From positions 1 through 64,000 of the forward strand of contig NZ_SUNH01000006.1 of NCBI RefSeq assembly GCF_005048265.1: a stretch of 64,000 nucleotides of DNA. The letters are read 5' to 3'. The notes beneath the pieces were generated by a model. It made no database searches. It saw only the letters and a list, made by a program, of their open reading frames with translations, and had not been told where the DNA came from. The translations under genes were made by a program, and so were the position numbers. How positions within the stretch are numbered: position 1 is the stretch's first letter; each line of letters opens with the position of its first letter. The stretch comes from Paracoccus hibiscisoli. Lineage in GTDB: Bacteria > Pseudomonadota > Alphaproteobacteria > Rhodobacterales > Rhodobacteraceae. Positions 8,728 through 18,055 of this stretch are shown here, piece by piece.

Positions 8728-9699
8728 ATGCCCGACCCGATCGCCCTTGCCGCGCGCCTGTCCGTCGCGCCGATGATGGACTGGACCGACCGCAACTGTC
8801 GGCGGTTCCATCGCCTGATGTCGCGCCGCGCGCTGCTGTACACCGAGATGGTGACCGCCCCCGCGATCATCCATGGCGACCGCCCGCGCCTGCTGGATTA
8901 CGACGCGGCAGAACACCCGCTGGCCCTGCAGCTGGGCGGATCGGACCCGGCCGAGCTGGGTCAGGCGACCCGCATCGCCGCCGCTTGGGGCTATGACGAG
9001 ATCAACCTGAATTGCGGCTGCCCCAGTGACCGGGTGCAGTCGGGGGCCTTCGGCGCGATCCTGATGACCATGCCGGAGCGTGTCGCGGCCTGCCTGCGCG
9101 CGATGCAGGATGCCAGCCCCGTCCCCGTGACGGTCAAGTGCCGCATCGGCGTCGACGATCAGCAGGCCGACCGGGTCCTGCCCGAATTCCTGGCGATGCT
9201 GCAGGATACGGGCATCCGCCGCGTGACCATCCACGCCCGCAAGGCCTGGCTGAAAGGCCTCAGCCCCAGGGAGAACCGCGAGATCCCGCCGCTGGACTAT
9301 CCGCTGGTGCATGCGATGAAGACGCAGTTCCCCGACCTGCACCTGTCCATCAATGGCGGCATCGCGACGCTGGATCAGGCGCGCGACCAGCTGGCCGTGA
9401 TGGATGGGACGATGGTCGGGCGGGCGGCGTATCACGAACCCTGGAACATCCTGGGTGCGGCGGATGCGCTGTGGGGCGACGCCCCGCCCTTTGCGACCCC
9501 CGCCGATGTCGCGCTGGCGATGCGGCCGATGATCGTCACGCATCTGTCGCAGGGCGGGCGCCTGCACCAGATGACGCGCCATATGCTGGGCCTGTTCCAC
9601 GGCCTGCCCGGCGCCCGCGCGTGGAAGCGCACCCTGTCCGAGGGCGCCTCAAGGGGCGGCATCGAGGTCTATGACGACGCCCTGGCGCAGGTGACGTAG
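8728..9699 (+). CDS. dusA: tRNA-dihydrouridine(20/20a) synthase DusA
   Basis: Flavoenzyme that reduces uridine to dihydrouridine at position 20/20a of tRNAs; 323 residues from the ATG at 8728. An in-frame ATG at 8623 lies inside tRNA-Val and is rejected. The N-terminus LSVAPMMDWTDRNCRRF is the DusA signature and the catalytic Cys lies in NCGCPSDRVQSG. KCRIGVDD and the HARKAWLKGLSPRENR tract are DusA-specific, as is the C-terminal helical tRNA-binding domain (HMLGLFHGLPGARAWKR). The gene lies 73 bases after a tRNA gene. dusA is a known phage integration target elsewhere but shows no element here. Confidence 0.96.
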   Translation: MPDPIALAARLSVAPMMDWTDRNCRRFHRLMSRRALLYTEMVTAPAIIHGDRPRLLDYDAAEHPLALQLGGSDPAELGQATRIAAAWGYDEINLNCGCPSDRVQSGAFGAILMTMPERVAACLRAMQDASPVPVTVKCRIGVDDQQADRVLPEFLAMLQDTGIRRVTIHARKAWLKGLSPRENREIPPLDYPLVHAMKTQFPDLHLSINGGIATLDQARDQLAVMDGTMVGRAAYHEPWNILGAADALWGDAPPFATPADVALAMRPMIVTHLSQGGRLHQMTRHMLGLFHGLPGARAWKRTLSEGASRGGIEVYDDALAQVT

Positions 9700-9704
9700 G
9701 CGGC

Positions 9705-10514
9705 CTAGCCCGCCCGTTCCGCGACCTTGGCGGCGTCCCACAGCCGGTCCATCTCGGCCAGGTCGCTGTCCTCGGGGCGGCGGCCTTCGGCGGCCAACGC
9801 CGCCTCGATCGACGCGAACCGCCGCGTGAATTTGGCATTGGCGCGGCGCAGGGCCAGCTCGGGGTCGATCTTGAGGTGCCGCGCCAGGTTCGCCATGACG
9901 AACAGCAGGTCGCCGAACTCCTCCTCCATCGCCTCGGGGCCCAGGGTGTCGCGCGCCTCGACCAGCTCAGCCGTCTCCTCGGTGATCTTGGCCAGCACAT
10001 CGCCGGGACCGGGCCAGTCGAACCCCACCCGCGCCGCACGGTTCTGAAGCTTGACCGCGCGCGTCAGCGCCGGCAGGCCCATCGCCACGCCGTCCAGCGT
10101 GCCGCGTTCGGCCTTGCCCGCGCGTTCGACAGCCTTGATCGCCTCCCAATCCGCGACCTGCTGTTCGGCGGTCTTGTCGCGCGATTCGTCGCCAAAGACA
10201 TGCGGATGGCGAAAGATCAGCTTGTCGCTGATGGCCGCGGCGCAATCGGCGAAATCGAACATCCCGGCCTCGCGCGCGATCTGCGCCTGGAACACCACCT
10301 GCAGCAGCAGATCGCCCAGCTCTCCGGGCAGCTCGTCCCAGGCTTCGCGCTGGATCGCGTCCTCGACCTCATGGGCCTCCTCGATGGTATAGGGGGCGAT
10401 GGTGGCGAATGTCTGCTCCACATCCCAGGGGCAGCCCGTGTCGGGGTCGCGCAGGGCAGCCATGATGCCCAGCAGTCGGGTCATTTCGGCTGCGGGGTCG
10501 CGGGGGTCGGCCAT
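9705..10514 (-). CDS. mazG: Nucleoside triphosphate pyrophosphohydrolase MazG
   Basis: Hydrolyses (d)NTPs to NMPs and PPi, acting as a housecleaning or stress enzyme. The protein has 269 residues and two MazG domains. The first carries EEAHEVEDAI and ELPGELGDLLLQVVFQ, the second EETAELVEARD and EEEFGDLLFVMANLARH; the paired acidic residues bind Mg. Start at 10514 is chosen over an upstream in-frame ATG because AAGGGA sits at the right distance. It is convergent with dusA (5 bases between stops) and divergent from the amidohydrolase gene. Confidence 0.94.
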   Translation of the reverse strand: MADPRDPAAEMTRLLGIMAALRDPDTGCPWDVEQTFATIAPYTIEEAHEVEDAIQREAWDELPGELGDLLLQVVFQAQIAREAGMFDFADCAAAISDKLIFRHPHVFGDESRDKTAEQQVADWEAIKAVERAGKAERGTLDGVAMGLPALTRAVKLQNRAARVGFDWPGPGDVLAKITEETAELVEARDTLGPEAMEEEFGDLLFVMANLARHLKIDPELALRRANAKFTRRFASIEAALAAEGRRPEDSDLAEMDRLWDAAKVAERAG

Positions 10515-10579
10515 TGCAATTCCCTTCGTCACGCGGATGATGCCGTCTTCGACTGCCACAGCGAAAGGTCCAAGTCCAC

Positions 10580-11746
10580 ATGCCCGTCCTGAACCGCATC
10601 GCCGATTTCGCCGATCAGATGACCGAATGGCGCCGTCACCTGCACCAGCATCCCGAACTGGGCTTCGACTGCCATCAGACGGCGGCGTTCGTCGCGGACC
10701 GGCTGCGCGACTTCGGCGTGGACGAGATCCACGAGGGGATCGGCCGCACCGGCGTCGTGGGCATCATCCGCGGGCGTGGCGAGGGCCCGACCATCGGACT
10801 GCGCGCCGACATGGACGCCCTGCCCATGACCGAGACGACCGGCGCGCCCTGGGCCTCGACCGTGCCGGGTCGGATGCATGCCTGCGGCCATGACGGGCAC
10901 ACGACCATGCTGCTGGGGGCGGCCAAGTACCTAGCCGAGACGCGCAACTTCGCGGGCCGCGTCGCGCTGATCTTTCAGCCCGCCGAAGAGAACGGCGGCG
11001 GCGGCGACGCGATGGTGCGGGACGGCCTGATGGATCGGTTCGACATCGCCCGCGTCTTTGCCATGCACAACAACCCGGGCCAGGCGATGGGCAGCTTTCA
11101 GACCACGCCCGGCCCGATCATGGCCGCCGTCGACACGTTCGAGATCCATGTCCAGGGCCGCGGCGGGCATGGCGCCATGCCGCATCTGACCGCCGATCCG
11201 ATCGTGGCCGCCGTGGCCATCGTCGGCGCGATTCAGACGATCAGCAGCCGCAACCACCACACCGCCGACGACCTGGCCCTGTCGGTCACCCAGATCCATA
11301 CCGGCAGCGCCGACAACATCGTGCCGGACACGGCCTACATCTGCGGCACGGTGCGGACATTCGCGCCGCATGTGCGCGACATGGTACGCCGCCGGATGAC
11401 CCAGATCTGCGACGGCCAGGGCGCGGCCTATGACGTGGCCGTGCGGCTGGAGTATCAGCAGGGCTATCCGGCCACGGTGAACGACCCCGACCAGACCGCC
11501 TTTGCCGTCAGCGTCGCCCAGGAGATCGCGGGCACGGGCGGCGTCCACCCCGATGCGGGCCGCGAGATGGGCGCCGAGGATTTCAGCTATATGCTGAACG
11601 CGCGGCCCGGCTGCTATCTGTTCCTGGGCCAGGGCGACAGCGCGGGCGTCCATCACCCCGCCTATGATTTCAACGACGCCATTGCCCCCATTGGCGCCAG
11701 CTTCTTCGCCCGCCTGGTCGAGCGTGCACAACCTGCGTCCCTTTGA
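10580..11746 (+). CDS. M20 family amidohydrolase (N-acyl-amino acid / hippurate hydrolase type)
   Basis: A 388-residue metallopeptidase-like amidohydrolase of the M20D branch, which removes acyl groups from amino acids. Metal-site motifs are GLRADMDALPM, HACGHDGHTTMLLGAA and QPAEENGGGGDAM (catalytic Glu pair), then HNNPGQ and the C-terminal GAEDFSYML. The dimerisation lid starts near GRGGHGAMPH. Family members include hippurate hydrolase, IAA-amino acid hydrolase and N-acetyl-diaminopimelate deacetylase, so the substrate stays open. The gene is single, with a long stem-loop after it. Confidence 0.85.
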   Translation: MPVLNRIADFADQMTEWRRHLHQHPELGFDCHQTAAFVADRLRDFGVDEIHEGIGRTGVVGIIRGRGEGPTIGLRADMDALPMTETTGAPWASTVPGRMHACGHDGHTTMLLGAAKYLAETRNFAGRVALIFQPAEENGGGGDAMVRDGLMDRFDIARVFAMHNNPGQAMGSFQTTPGPIMAAVDTFEIHVQGRGGHGAMPHLTADPIVAAVAIVGAIQTISSRNHHTADDLALSVTQIHTGSADNIVPDTAYICGTVRTFAPHVRDMVRRRMTQICDGQGAAYDVAVRLEYQQGYPATVNDPDQTAFAVSVAQEIAGTGGVHPDAGREMGAEDFSYMLNARPGCYLFLGQGDSAGVHHPAYDFNDAIAPIGASFFARLVERAQPASL

Positions 11747-11759
11747 TCACGAAGCCGTT

Positions 11760-11808
11760 GCCCGCCCTTGCCCGGAGGGGCCACGGCGCTTTCTTGCCAA
11801 GGGCGGGC
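11760..11808 (+). terminator. Long stem-loop between amidohydrolase gene and yajC
   Basis: An 11-bp perfect stem GCCCGCCCTTG (11760-11770) / CAAGGGCGGGC (11798-11808) with a 27-base loop. It follows the upstream gene by 13 bases and ends 68 bases before yajC. It could terminate the upstream transcript or be part of the yajC leader. Confidence 0.4.
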
Positions 11809-11876
11809 GGCGCGGCTAGGTTGCGCGCCAATCCTGACGCGGCCCCGGTCGCGCCCCCAGACCGAAAGGACGATTG

Positions 11877-12209
11877 ATGTTCGTGACCCCCGCCTATGCC
11901 CAGGCCGCCGGTGGCGCCGGAGCCGGAGCCGCCTTCGCGCAGTTCATCCCGCTGATCCTGATCTTCGCGATCATGTATTTCCTGATGATCCGTCCGCAGC
12001 AAAAGCGCCTCAAGGCCCATCGCGCCATGGTCGAGGCCGTCAAGAAGGGCGATCAGGTCATCACCCAGGGCGGCATCATGGGCAAGGTCACCAGCGTCGG
12101 CGAGGACCAGCTGGAGGTCGAGATCGCCCAGGGCGTGCGCGTCCGCGTGATCCGCTCGACCCTGGCGCAGGTGGTCAACAAGACCGAACCCGTCGCCGCC
12201 AACAGCTGA
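11877..12209 (+). CDS. yajC: Preprotein translocase subunit YajC
   Basis: Single-span inner-membrane accessory of the SecDF-Sec translocon, 110 residues. The membrane helix FIPLILIFAIMYFLMI is followed by the hallmark RPQQKRLKAH and a cytoplasmic domain with GDQVITQGGIMGKV. ATG at 11877 follows AAAGGA with good spacing; a TTG three bases earlier is in frame but less likely. It is first in a cluster with secD (18 bases downstream) and secF, the standard order. Confidence 0.97.
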   Translation: MFVTPAYAQAAGGAGAGAAFAQFIPLILIFAIMYFLMIRPQQKRLKAHRAMVEAVKKGDQVITQGGIMGKVTSVGEDQLEVEIAQGVRVRVIRSTLAQVVNKTEPVAANS

Positions 12210-12227
12210 TAAAAGGCCCACGCCCCC

Positions 12228-13892
12228 ATGCTTCAGATCGACCGATGGAAGCGCGTCCTGATTTTCGGGATCTGCCTTCTGGGCCTGCTCTACGCGCTGC
12301 CCAATGCCTTCTACGCCCGTGTCGAGGCGCATAACGATGCCGTGGCCCGGATCGAGGCCACCGGCGTCGAGACGCCCGACCTGATCGCGGCGCGGGACGG
12401 CTGGCCGTCGTGGATGCCGTCCAATCTGGTCAATCTGGGGCTGGACCTGCGCGGCGGGGCCCACCTGCTGGGCGAGGTTCAGGTCGCCCAGGTCTACAAG
12501 TCGCGCATGGACGCGCTGTGGCCCGAACTGCGCGGCGCCCTGGCCGCCGAACGCGACACCATCGGCGCGGTCCGCCGCGTCCAGTCGCCCGACGGCACCC
12601 TGTCCATCGAGATCGGCAACCCCGACCAGATGGCCCGCGCCACCGAGATCGTGCGCGGATTTTCGACCCCCGTCACCACGCTGACCGGCGCGGGCCAGCA
12701 GTCGCTGGCCATCAGCGCCCAGGGCGCGACCCTGACCGTGCAGCTGTCGGATGCCGAAAAATCCGTGACCGACGACCGCACCATCCAGCAATCGCTGGAG
12801 ATCGTGCGCCGCCGCGTCGACGAGGTCGGCACCCGCGAACCCACCATCATGCGCCAGGGCGAGGATCGCATCCTGATCCAGGTGCCCGGCATCGGCTCTG
12901 CCGCCGAACTCAAGGCGCTGATCGGCACGACCGCGCAGCTGACCTTCAACCCGGTTCTGGGCACCACCGCCGATCCGCAGGCCCAGCCCGGCGCGGGCCA
13001 GATCATCGCGCCCGCGATCGACCAGCCGAACCTGTTCTATATCCTGGAACAAAGTCCCGTCGTCACCGGCGAGGATCTGGTCGACGCCATGCCCGGCAGC
13101 GACGAGAACGGCCAGCCTTCGGTCAACTTCCGCTTCAACCCCACCGGCGCGCGGGCCTTCGGGTCCTATACCTCGGCCAATATCGGCCAGCCCTTTGCCA
13201 TCGTGCTGGACAACGAGGTCATCTCGGCCCCGGTCATCCGCTCGGCCATCACCGGCGGTTCGGGGCAGATCTCGGGGTCGATGAATTTCGAGGAGGCCAA
13301 TCAGCTGTCCATCCTGCTGCGCGCGGGCGCCCTGCCCGCCGAGCTGGAGTTCCTGGAGGAACGCACCGTCGGTCCCGAACTGGGACAGGACAGCATCGAC
13401 GCGGGCAAGGTCGCGGCGGGCGTGGGTTTCATCGCGGTCATCGCGCTGATGATCCTGTCCTATGGCCGGTTCGGCCTGTTCGCGACGGTCGCGCTCAGCT
13501 TCAACATGATCCTGCTGTTTGCGGTCCTGTCGCTGATCGGGGCCACGCTGACCCTGCCCGGCATCGCGGGCATCGTGCTGACCATCGGCATGGCGGTCGA
13601 TGCCAACGTCCTGGTCTTCGAGCGTATCCGCGAGGAATTGCGCAGCGCCCGCGGCCCCGCCCGCGCGATCGAGCTGGGCTATGAGAAGGCGATGTCGGCC
13701 ATCGTGGATGCCAACATCACCACGCTGATCGTGGCGGGCATCCTGTTCGTCCTGGGCTCTGGCCCGGTCAAGGGGTTCGCGGTCACGCTGACCATCGGGA
13801 TCGTGACCTCGGTCTTTACCGCGCTGTTCGTGACCCGCCTGATCACCATCATGTGGTTCGAGCGCGCGCGCCCCAAGCAGATCGAGGTGTGA
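12228..13892 (+). CDS. secD: Protein translocase subunit SecD
   Basis: Polytopic RND-like membrane protein of 554 residues that with SecF uses the proton gradient to pull exported proteins across. An N-terminal membrane helix (VLIFGICLLGLLYALPNAFY) precedes LGLDLRGGAHLL (D1 motif). A large periplasmic domain contains VDEVGTREPTIMRQG and VLDNEVISAPVIRS. Five C-terminal helices begin near 400 and include the D4 motif GMAVDANVLVFERIREE. It ends 1 base before secF. Confidence 0.98.
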   Translation: MLQIDRWKRVLIFGICLLGLLYALPNAFYARVEAHNDAVARIEATGVETPDLIAARDGWPSWMPSNLVNLGLDLRGGAHLLGEVQVAQVYKSRMDALWPELRGALAAERDTIGAVRRVQSPDGTLSIEIGNPDQMARATEIVRGFSTPVTTLTGAGQQSLAISAQGATLTVQLSDAEKSVTDDRTIQQSLEIVRRRVDEVGTREPTIMRQGEDRILIQVPGIGSAAELKALIGTTAQLTFNPVLGTTADPQAQPGAGQIIAPAIDQPNLFYILEQSPVVTGEDLVDAMPGSDENGQPSVNFRFNPTGARAFGSYTSANIGQPFAIVLDNEVISAPVIRSAITGGSGQISGSMNFEEANQLSILLRAGALPAELEFLEERTVGPELGQDSIDAGKVAAGVGFIAVIALMILSYGRFGLFATVALSFNMILLFAVLSLIGATLTLPGIAGIVLTIGMAVDANVLVFERIREELRSARGPARAIELGYEKAMSAIVDANITTLIVAGILFVLGSGPVKGFAVTLTIGIVTSVFTALFVTRLITIMWFERARPKQIEV

Positions 13893-13893
13893 C

Positions 13894-14892
13894 ATGGGTT
13901 TCCGTCTGAAACTGGTCCCCGACCAGACCAATATCGACTTCTTCCGCTGGCAGTTCGTGACCTTCGGCCTGTCCTCGTTCCTGATGCTGGCTTCGGTCGT
14001 CGTGCTGTTCGTGAACGGGCTGAACTTTGGCATCGACTTTCGCGGCGGCACCACGATCCGCACGGAATCGTCCCAGTCGGTGGATGTGGCGGCCTATCGC
14101 GCGGCCCTGACGGGCCTGGATCTGGGCGACGTGGCCATCACCGAGGTGTTCGACCCCGGTTTCCGCGCCGATCAGAACGTGGCCCAGGTGCGCATCAGCG
14201 CCCAGGACGGCACCGAGGCCGTGACGCCCCAGACCATCGCCACCGTCGAGGAGGCACTGCGCCAGATCGACCCCAACATGACCTTCCCCTCGGTGGAATC
14301 GGTCGGGCCCAAGGTCTCGGCCGAACTGGTCAAGACCGCGATCTATTCGGTCCTGGCCTCGCTGGCGGCGATCTCGGTCTATATCTGGCTGCGGTTCGAA
14401 TGGCAGTTCGCGGTGGGCGCGATCGTGTCGCTGTTCCATGACGTGCTGATCACCATGGGCATCTTTGCGCTGTTCCAGATCCGCTTTGATCTGACGACCA
14501 TCGCGGCGCTGCTGACCATCGTCGGCTATTCGATCAACGACACGGTGGTGGTGTTCGACCGCCTGCGCGAGAACCTGGTCAAGTACAAGACCCGGGCGCT
14601 GCGCGAGGTGATGAACCTGTCCGTGAACGAGACCATGTCGCGGACCGTGATGACCTCGGGCACAACGCTCCTGGCGCTGATCGCGCTGCTGGTGCTGGGC
14701 GGCGACGTGATCCGGGGCTTTGTCTTCGCGATCACCTTCGGCATCCTGATCGGCACCTATTCGTCGATCTATGTCGCCAAGAACTTTGTCCTGTGGCTGG
14801 GCGTGCGCCGTGACTGGGGCCCGTCCGACCCCAAGGACCCCAAGGCGCCGCGCAAGAACGTCTCGCCCTTCGAGGGCGCCGAGGAGGTCTGA
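13894..14892 (+). CDS. secF: Protein translocase subunit SecF
   Basis: Partner of SecD, 332 residues, six predicted membrane helices. GIDFRGGTTI follows the first helix, and the conserved core YSINDTVVVFDRLREN and NETMSRTVMTSGTTLLA are present. The start codon lies one base after the secD stop, and the end overlaps the next ATG by one base (TGATG), so this belongs to one transcription unit with the Mth938-like and ccm genes. The C-terminal tail is polar and cytoplasmic. Confidence 0.98.
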   Translation: MGFRLKLVPDQTNIDFFRWQFVTFGLSSFLMLASVVVLFVNGLNFGIDFRGGTTIRTESSQSVDVAAYRAALTGLDLGDVAITEVFDPGFRADQNVAQVRISAQDGTEAVTPQTIATVEEALRQIDPNMTFPSVESVGPKVSAELVKTAIYSVLASLAAISVYIWLRFEWQFAVGAIVSLFHDVLITMGIFALFQIRFDLTTIAALLTIVGYSINDTVVVFDRLRENLVKYKTRALREVMNLSVNETMSRTVMTSGTTLLALIALLVLGGDVIRGFVFAITFGILIGTYSSIYVAKNFVLWLGVRRDWGPSDPKDPKAPRKNVSPFEGAEEV

Positions 14893-15248
14893 TGCCGCAG
14901 CTGATCCCCACCGATTTCTCGGGCCAGAACGCGGTGGACAGCTATGGCCCCGGCTTCTTCCGCATCGGCGGCAAGGTCAGCCACGGCCCCCAGGTGGTCG
15001 AGGGCGACCGCGTCACCCCCTGGGGCGGGCTGTCGGACGACGCGCCCCTGCGCGCTCTGGCGGGCCGCGTGGATGTGCTGTTTCTGGGCATGGGCGAACA
15101 GGTCGCCCTTGCCCCCCAGGATCTGATCGCGGCCCTGTCGTTCCTGGGCCTGCGGGTCGAGACGATGACCACGCCCACGGCCGCGCGCACCTATAACGTG
15201 ACCCTCTCCGAGGGTCGCCGCGTCGCCTGCGCCCTGCTGCCCGTGTGA
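14892..15248 (+). CDS. Mth938-like domain protein
   Basis: A 118-residue soluble protein of the Mth938/NDUFAF3-like family. The core pattern [10 protein letters not shown], then [11 protein letters not shown], the glycine-rich FLGMGEQ, and [25 protein letters not shown] are recognisable. In mitochondria the relative NDUFAF3 assists complex I assembly; in bacteria the role is not established. It lies between secF and ccmA with overlaps at both ends, a common alphaproteobacterial arrangement. Confidence 0.85.
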   Translation: MPQLIPTDFSGQNAVDSYGPGFFRIGGKVSHGPQVVEGDRVTPWGGLSDDAPLRALAGRVDVLFLGMGEQVALAPQDLIAALSFLGLRVETMTTPTAARTYNVTLSEGRRVACALLPV

Positions 15249-15877
15249 GCCTGCTCTCCGTCCACGACCTGGCCGTCGCGCGCGGCGGTCTGCGGACGGT
15301 CGAGGGCGTGACCTTTGCCCTTGAGGCCGGACAGGCGCTGATCCTGCGCGGCCCGAACGGCCTAGGCAAGACCACGCTGCTGCGCGCCGTCGCGGGCCTT
15401 CAGGCCCCCGTCGCGGGCCGGATCGAGATGCGGGAGGATACCGTCGCCTATGCCGCCCATGCCGACGGGTTGAAACCCGCCCTGACCGCGTCCGAGAACC
15501 TGGCCTTTTGGGCGCAGGTCTTCGGCGGCGGCGGCATCGATCGGGCACTGGCGGCGATGGATCTGACGGCCTTGGCCCATCGCCCGGCGGCGGCGCTGTC
15601 GGCGGGGCAGAAACGCCGTCTGGGGCTGGCGCGGCTGATGGTGACGGCCCGCCCGATCTGGGTGCTGGACGAGCCGACGGTGTCGCTGGACACGGCCTCG
15701 GTCGGGCGCTTTGCGCAGATGCTGGCGGGTCACATGGCGCAGGGCGGCGCGGCACTGATCGCCACGCATATCGACCTGGGCCTGCCCCAGGCCCGCGTCC
15801 TGGACCTGACCCCCTATCGCGCCCGTCCCGGCACGCGGGCCACACGCCCCTCGGGCTTCAACGAGGCTTTCGCGTGA
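15245..15877 (+). CDS. ccmA: Heme exporter ATP-binding protein CcmA
   Basis: ATPase of the CcmABCD complex that frees holo-CcmE (heme chaperone) during cytochrome c maturation; 210 residues. Walker A is GPNGLGKTT, the signature [14 protein letters not shown] and Walker [13 protein letters not shown], with the switch His in LIATHIDLG. Start is GTG at 15245, overlapping the upstream TGA. The final bases overlap the ccmB start (GTGA). Confidence 0.95.
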   Translation: MSLLSVHDLAVARGGLRTVEGVTFALEAGQALILRGPNGLGKTTLLRAVAGLQAPVAGRIEMREDTVAYAAHADGLKPALTASENLAFWAQVFGGGGIDRALAAMDLTALAHRPAAALSAGQKRRLGLARLMVTARPIWVLDEPTVSLDTASVGRFAQMLAGHMAQGGAALIATHIDLGLPQARVLDLTPYRARPGTRATRPSGFNEAFA

Positions 15878-16530
15878 TCGCGCTGCTGCTCCGCGATCTG
15901 CGGCTGGCCACGCGGGCGGGCGGGGGCTTTGGCCTGGGCGTCGCGTTCTTTCTGATCCTGTCGGCGCTGGTGCCCTTTGGCGTCGGCCCCGACCGCGCCA
16001 CGCTGGCCCCGGTCGCGCCGGGCATCCTGTGGGTCGGCGCGCTGCTGGCGTGCCTTTTGTCGCTGGACCGCCTGTTCGCGCTGGACCACGAGGATGGCAG
16101 CCTGGACCTGCTGGCCACCGCCCCCCTGCCGCTGGAGGGGACCGTCGCCATCAAGGCGCTGGCGCATTGGATCACCACCGGCCTGCCGCTGGTGCTGGCC
16201 GCGCCCCTGTTCGGGGTGCTGCTGCAGCTGCCTGGCCAGGCGATGCCCTGGCTGGTCGTGTCGCTGGCGGTGGGCACGCCGGCGCTGTCGATGCTCGGCG
16301 CGTTCGGCGCGGCGCTGACGGTGGGGCTGCGGCGCGGCGGTTTGCTGCTGTCGCTTCTGGTGCTGCCGCTGTACATCCCGACGCTGATCTTTGGCGCCGA
16401 GATCACGCGCCGCGGGGCCGAGGGTCAGGCGACCGCCACGCCGCTGCTGTTTCTGGCCGGGATCACGCTTGGCGTGCTGGCGCTGATCCCCTGGGCCGCG
16501 GCGGCGGCGCTGCGGGTCAATCTGCGGTGA
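15874..16530 (+). CDS. ccmB: Heme exporter protein CcmB
   Basis: Integral membrane subunit of the CcmABCD transporter, 218 residues, six hydrophobic helices. Family features are [14 protein letters not shown] at the start and [14 protein letters not shown], then [13 protein letters not shown]. The GTG at 15874 overlaps the ccmA stop; no ATG gives the family length. The usual CcmB length of about 220 supports this choice. A short GC hairpin lies in the 52-base gap before ccmC. Confidence 0.95.
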   Translation: MIALLLRDLRLATRAGGGFGLGVAFFLILSALVPFGVGPDRATLAPVAPGILWVGALLACLLSLDRLFALDHEDGSLDLLATAPLPLEGTVAIKALAHWITTGLPLVLAAPLFGVLLQLPGQAMPWLVVSLAVGTPALSMLGAFGAALTVGLRRGGLLLSLLVLPLYIPTLIFGAEITRRGAEGQATATPLLFLAGITLGVLALIPWAAAAALRVNLR

Positions 16531-16582
16531 GAGACGCGCCCGCCCCCTTGAGGGGCCGCGCGAAACGGGGGATAGAGGGCAC

Positions 16583-17308
16583 ATGTCGATCTGGAAATAC
16601 GCGAACCCGGCCCAGTTCATGCGCACGACCGACGGGCTGTTGCCCTGGCTGGTCGGCGCTGCTGCGATCTGCTGCACGGCGGGGGTGGTCTGGGGCTTTC
16701 TGACGCCCGACGATTTCCGGCAGGGATCGACGGTCAAGATCGTGTTCCTGCACGTGCCCGCCGCGATGATGGCGATCAACATCTGGGTGATGATGCTGAT
16801 AGCGTCGCTGATCTGGATCATCCGCCGCCACCATGTCAGCGCGCTTGCCGCCAAGGCCGCCGCCCCCATCGGCGCGGTGATGACGCTGATCGCGCTGGCC
16901 ACCGGGGCGATCTGGGGCCAGCCGATGTGGGGGACCTGGTGGGAATGGGACCCGCGGCTGACCTCGTTCCTGATCCTGTTCCTGTTCTATGTCGGCTATA
17001 TCGCGCTGTGGTCGGCGGTCGAGGACCCTGACAGCGCCGCCGACCTGACCGGCGTTCTGTGCCTGGTGGGGTCGGTCTTTGCGCTGTTGTCGCGCTATGC
17101 GGTGCTGTTCTGGAACCAGGGCCTGCATCAGGGGGCCAGCCTGTCGGTGCAGTCCGGCGAACGGATGAGCCATGTCTATCGCTATCCGCTGTATCTGGCG
17201 ATGCTGGGCTTTTTTCTGCTGTTCCTGGCGCTGCTCTTGATCCGCACCCGAACCGAAATCCGCAGGCGCCGTCTGGCCGCCCTGCAAGCGAGAGAGATGC
17301 GTGCATGA
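16583..17308 (+). CDS. ccmC: Heme exporter protein CcmC
   Basis: Membrane protein that loads heme onto CcmE; 241 residues, six helices. The tryptophan-rich heme-handling segment WGTWWEWDPRLTS lies in a periplasmic loop near residue 115, flanked by conserved His in FLHVPAAMMA and in the QGLHQGAS loop. Its stop overlaps the ccmD start (ATGA). Confidence 0.97.
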   Translation: MSIWKYANPAQFMRTTDGLLPWLVGAAAICCTAGVVWGFLTPDDFRQGSTVKIVFLHVPAAMMAINIWVMMLIASLIWIIRRHHVSALAAKAAAPIGAVMTLIALATGAIWGQPMWGTWWEWDPRLTSFLILFLFYVGYIALWSAVEDPDSAADLTGVLCLVGSVFALLSRYAVLFWNQGLHQGASLSVQSGERMSHVYRYPLYLAMLGFFLLFLALLLIRTRTEIRRRRLAALQAREMRA

Positions 17309-17448
17309 TCGACCTGGGACGATACGCCACGACCGTGCTGATGGCCTATGGCGTCAGCATCGCGCTGATCGTGGGACTGGTCTGGCAGACCGTCGCTGCC
17401 AACGCCCGCGCCCGCCGCGCCCTGGAGGAGCATGACCGCCATGGCTAG
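17305..17448 (+). CDS. ccmD: Heme exporter protein CcmD
   Basis: Tiny single-helix protein of 47 residues that joins CcmABC and helps release holo-CcmE. It begins MIDLGRYATTVLMAYGVS, has one membrane span and a basic cytoplasmic tail (ANARARRALEEHDRHG), the typical CcmD layout. It overlaps ccmC by 4 bases and ccmG by 17 bases. Confidence 0.9.
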   Translation: MIDLGRYATTVLMAYGVSIALIVGLVWQTVAANARARRALEEHDRHG

Positions 17449-17983
17449 GATCTCTCCGCTGATGGCGCTGCCGCCGGTGGTCTTTGCCGCGCTGGCGGGG
17501 ATGTTCCTCTGGGGCATGAACCGCGACGACCCCGGCGCGGTCCCTTCGGCCATGGTGGGCCGCGAGGCGCCGCCCATCCCCGACACCACCCTGCCCGGCA
17601 AGACCCCCCTGACCGACGAGATGCTGCGCCAGCCCGGGGTCAAGCTGGTGAATTTCTGGGCCAGCTGGTGCCCCCCCTGCCGGTTGGAGCATCCGACCCT
17701 GATGGCGCTGTCCGAACAGCTGCCCGTCTATGGCGTCGATCTGCGCGACATCGACCAGAATGCGCTGGCCTTCCTTGAGGCCGACGGCGATCCCTTCGCG
17801 GCCATCGCCACCGATCCGCGCGGCCGCACCGCGATCGATTGGGGCGTGACCGCCCCGCCCGAGACCTTCATCCTGAATGGAGAGGGGCGCGTCCTTTATC
17901 GCCATGCCGGGCCGCTGGTCGATGCCGATTACACCCATCGCTTCCTGCCCCAGCTGGAGCGCGCGCTGGAGGCCCAGGACTAG
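17432..17983 (+). CDS. ccmG: Thiol:disulfide interchange protein CcmG/DsbE
   Basis: Membrane-anchored periplasmic thioredoxin that keeps apocytochrome c cysteines reduced; 183 residues. An N-terminal anchor (PPVVFAALAGMFLWGM) precedes FWASWCPPCRLEHP, the WCPPC active site near residue 80. The cis-Pro side is APPETFIL. A second ATG at 17441 is also possible. The operon stops here: ccmE, ccmF and ccmH are not in the window and must be elsewhere, as is usual in Rhodobacteraceae. Confidence 0.95.
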   Translation: MTAMARISPLMALPPVVFAALAGMFLWGMNRDDPGAVPSAMVGREAPPIPDTTLPGKTPLTDEMLRQPGVKLVNFWASWCPPCRLEHPTLMALSEQLPVYGVDLRDIDQNALAFLEADGDPFAAIATDPRGRTAIDWGVTAPPETFILNGEGRVLYRHAGPLVDADYTHRFLPQLERALEAQD

Positions 17984-18055
17984 CCGCGCTTGCGTCACGC
18001 CCCCTGCCGCGCCATGCTGCCCCGAATGGTATGCACAAGACGGAAGGGATGGCAG

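Noticed and set aside
11670..14063. A 797-codon minus-strand frame opposite yajC-secD
   Set aside because: Shadow of the sec genes; no domain and no SD.
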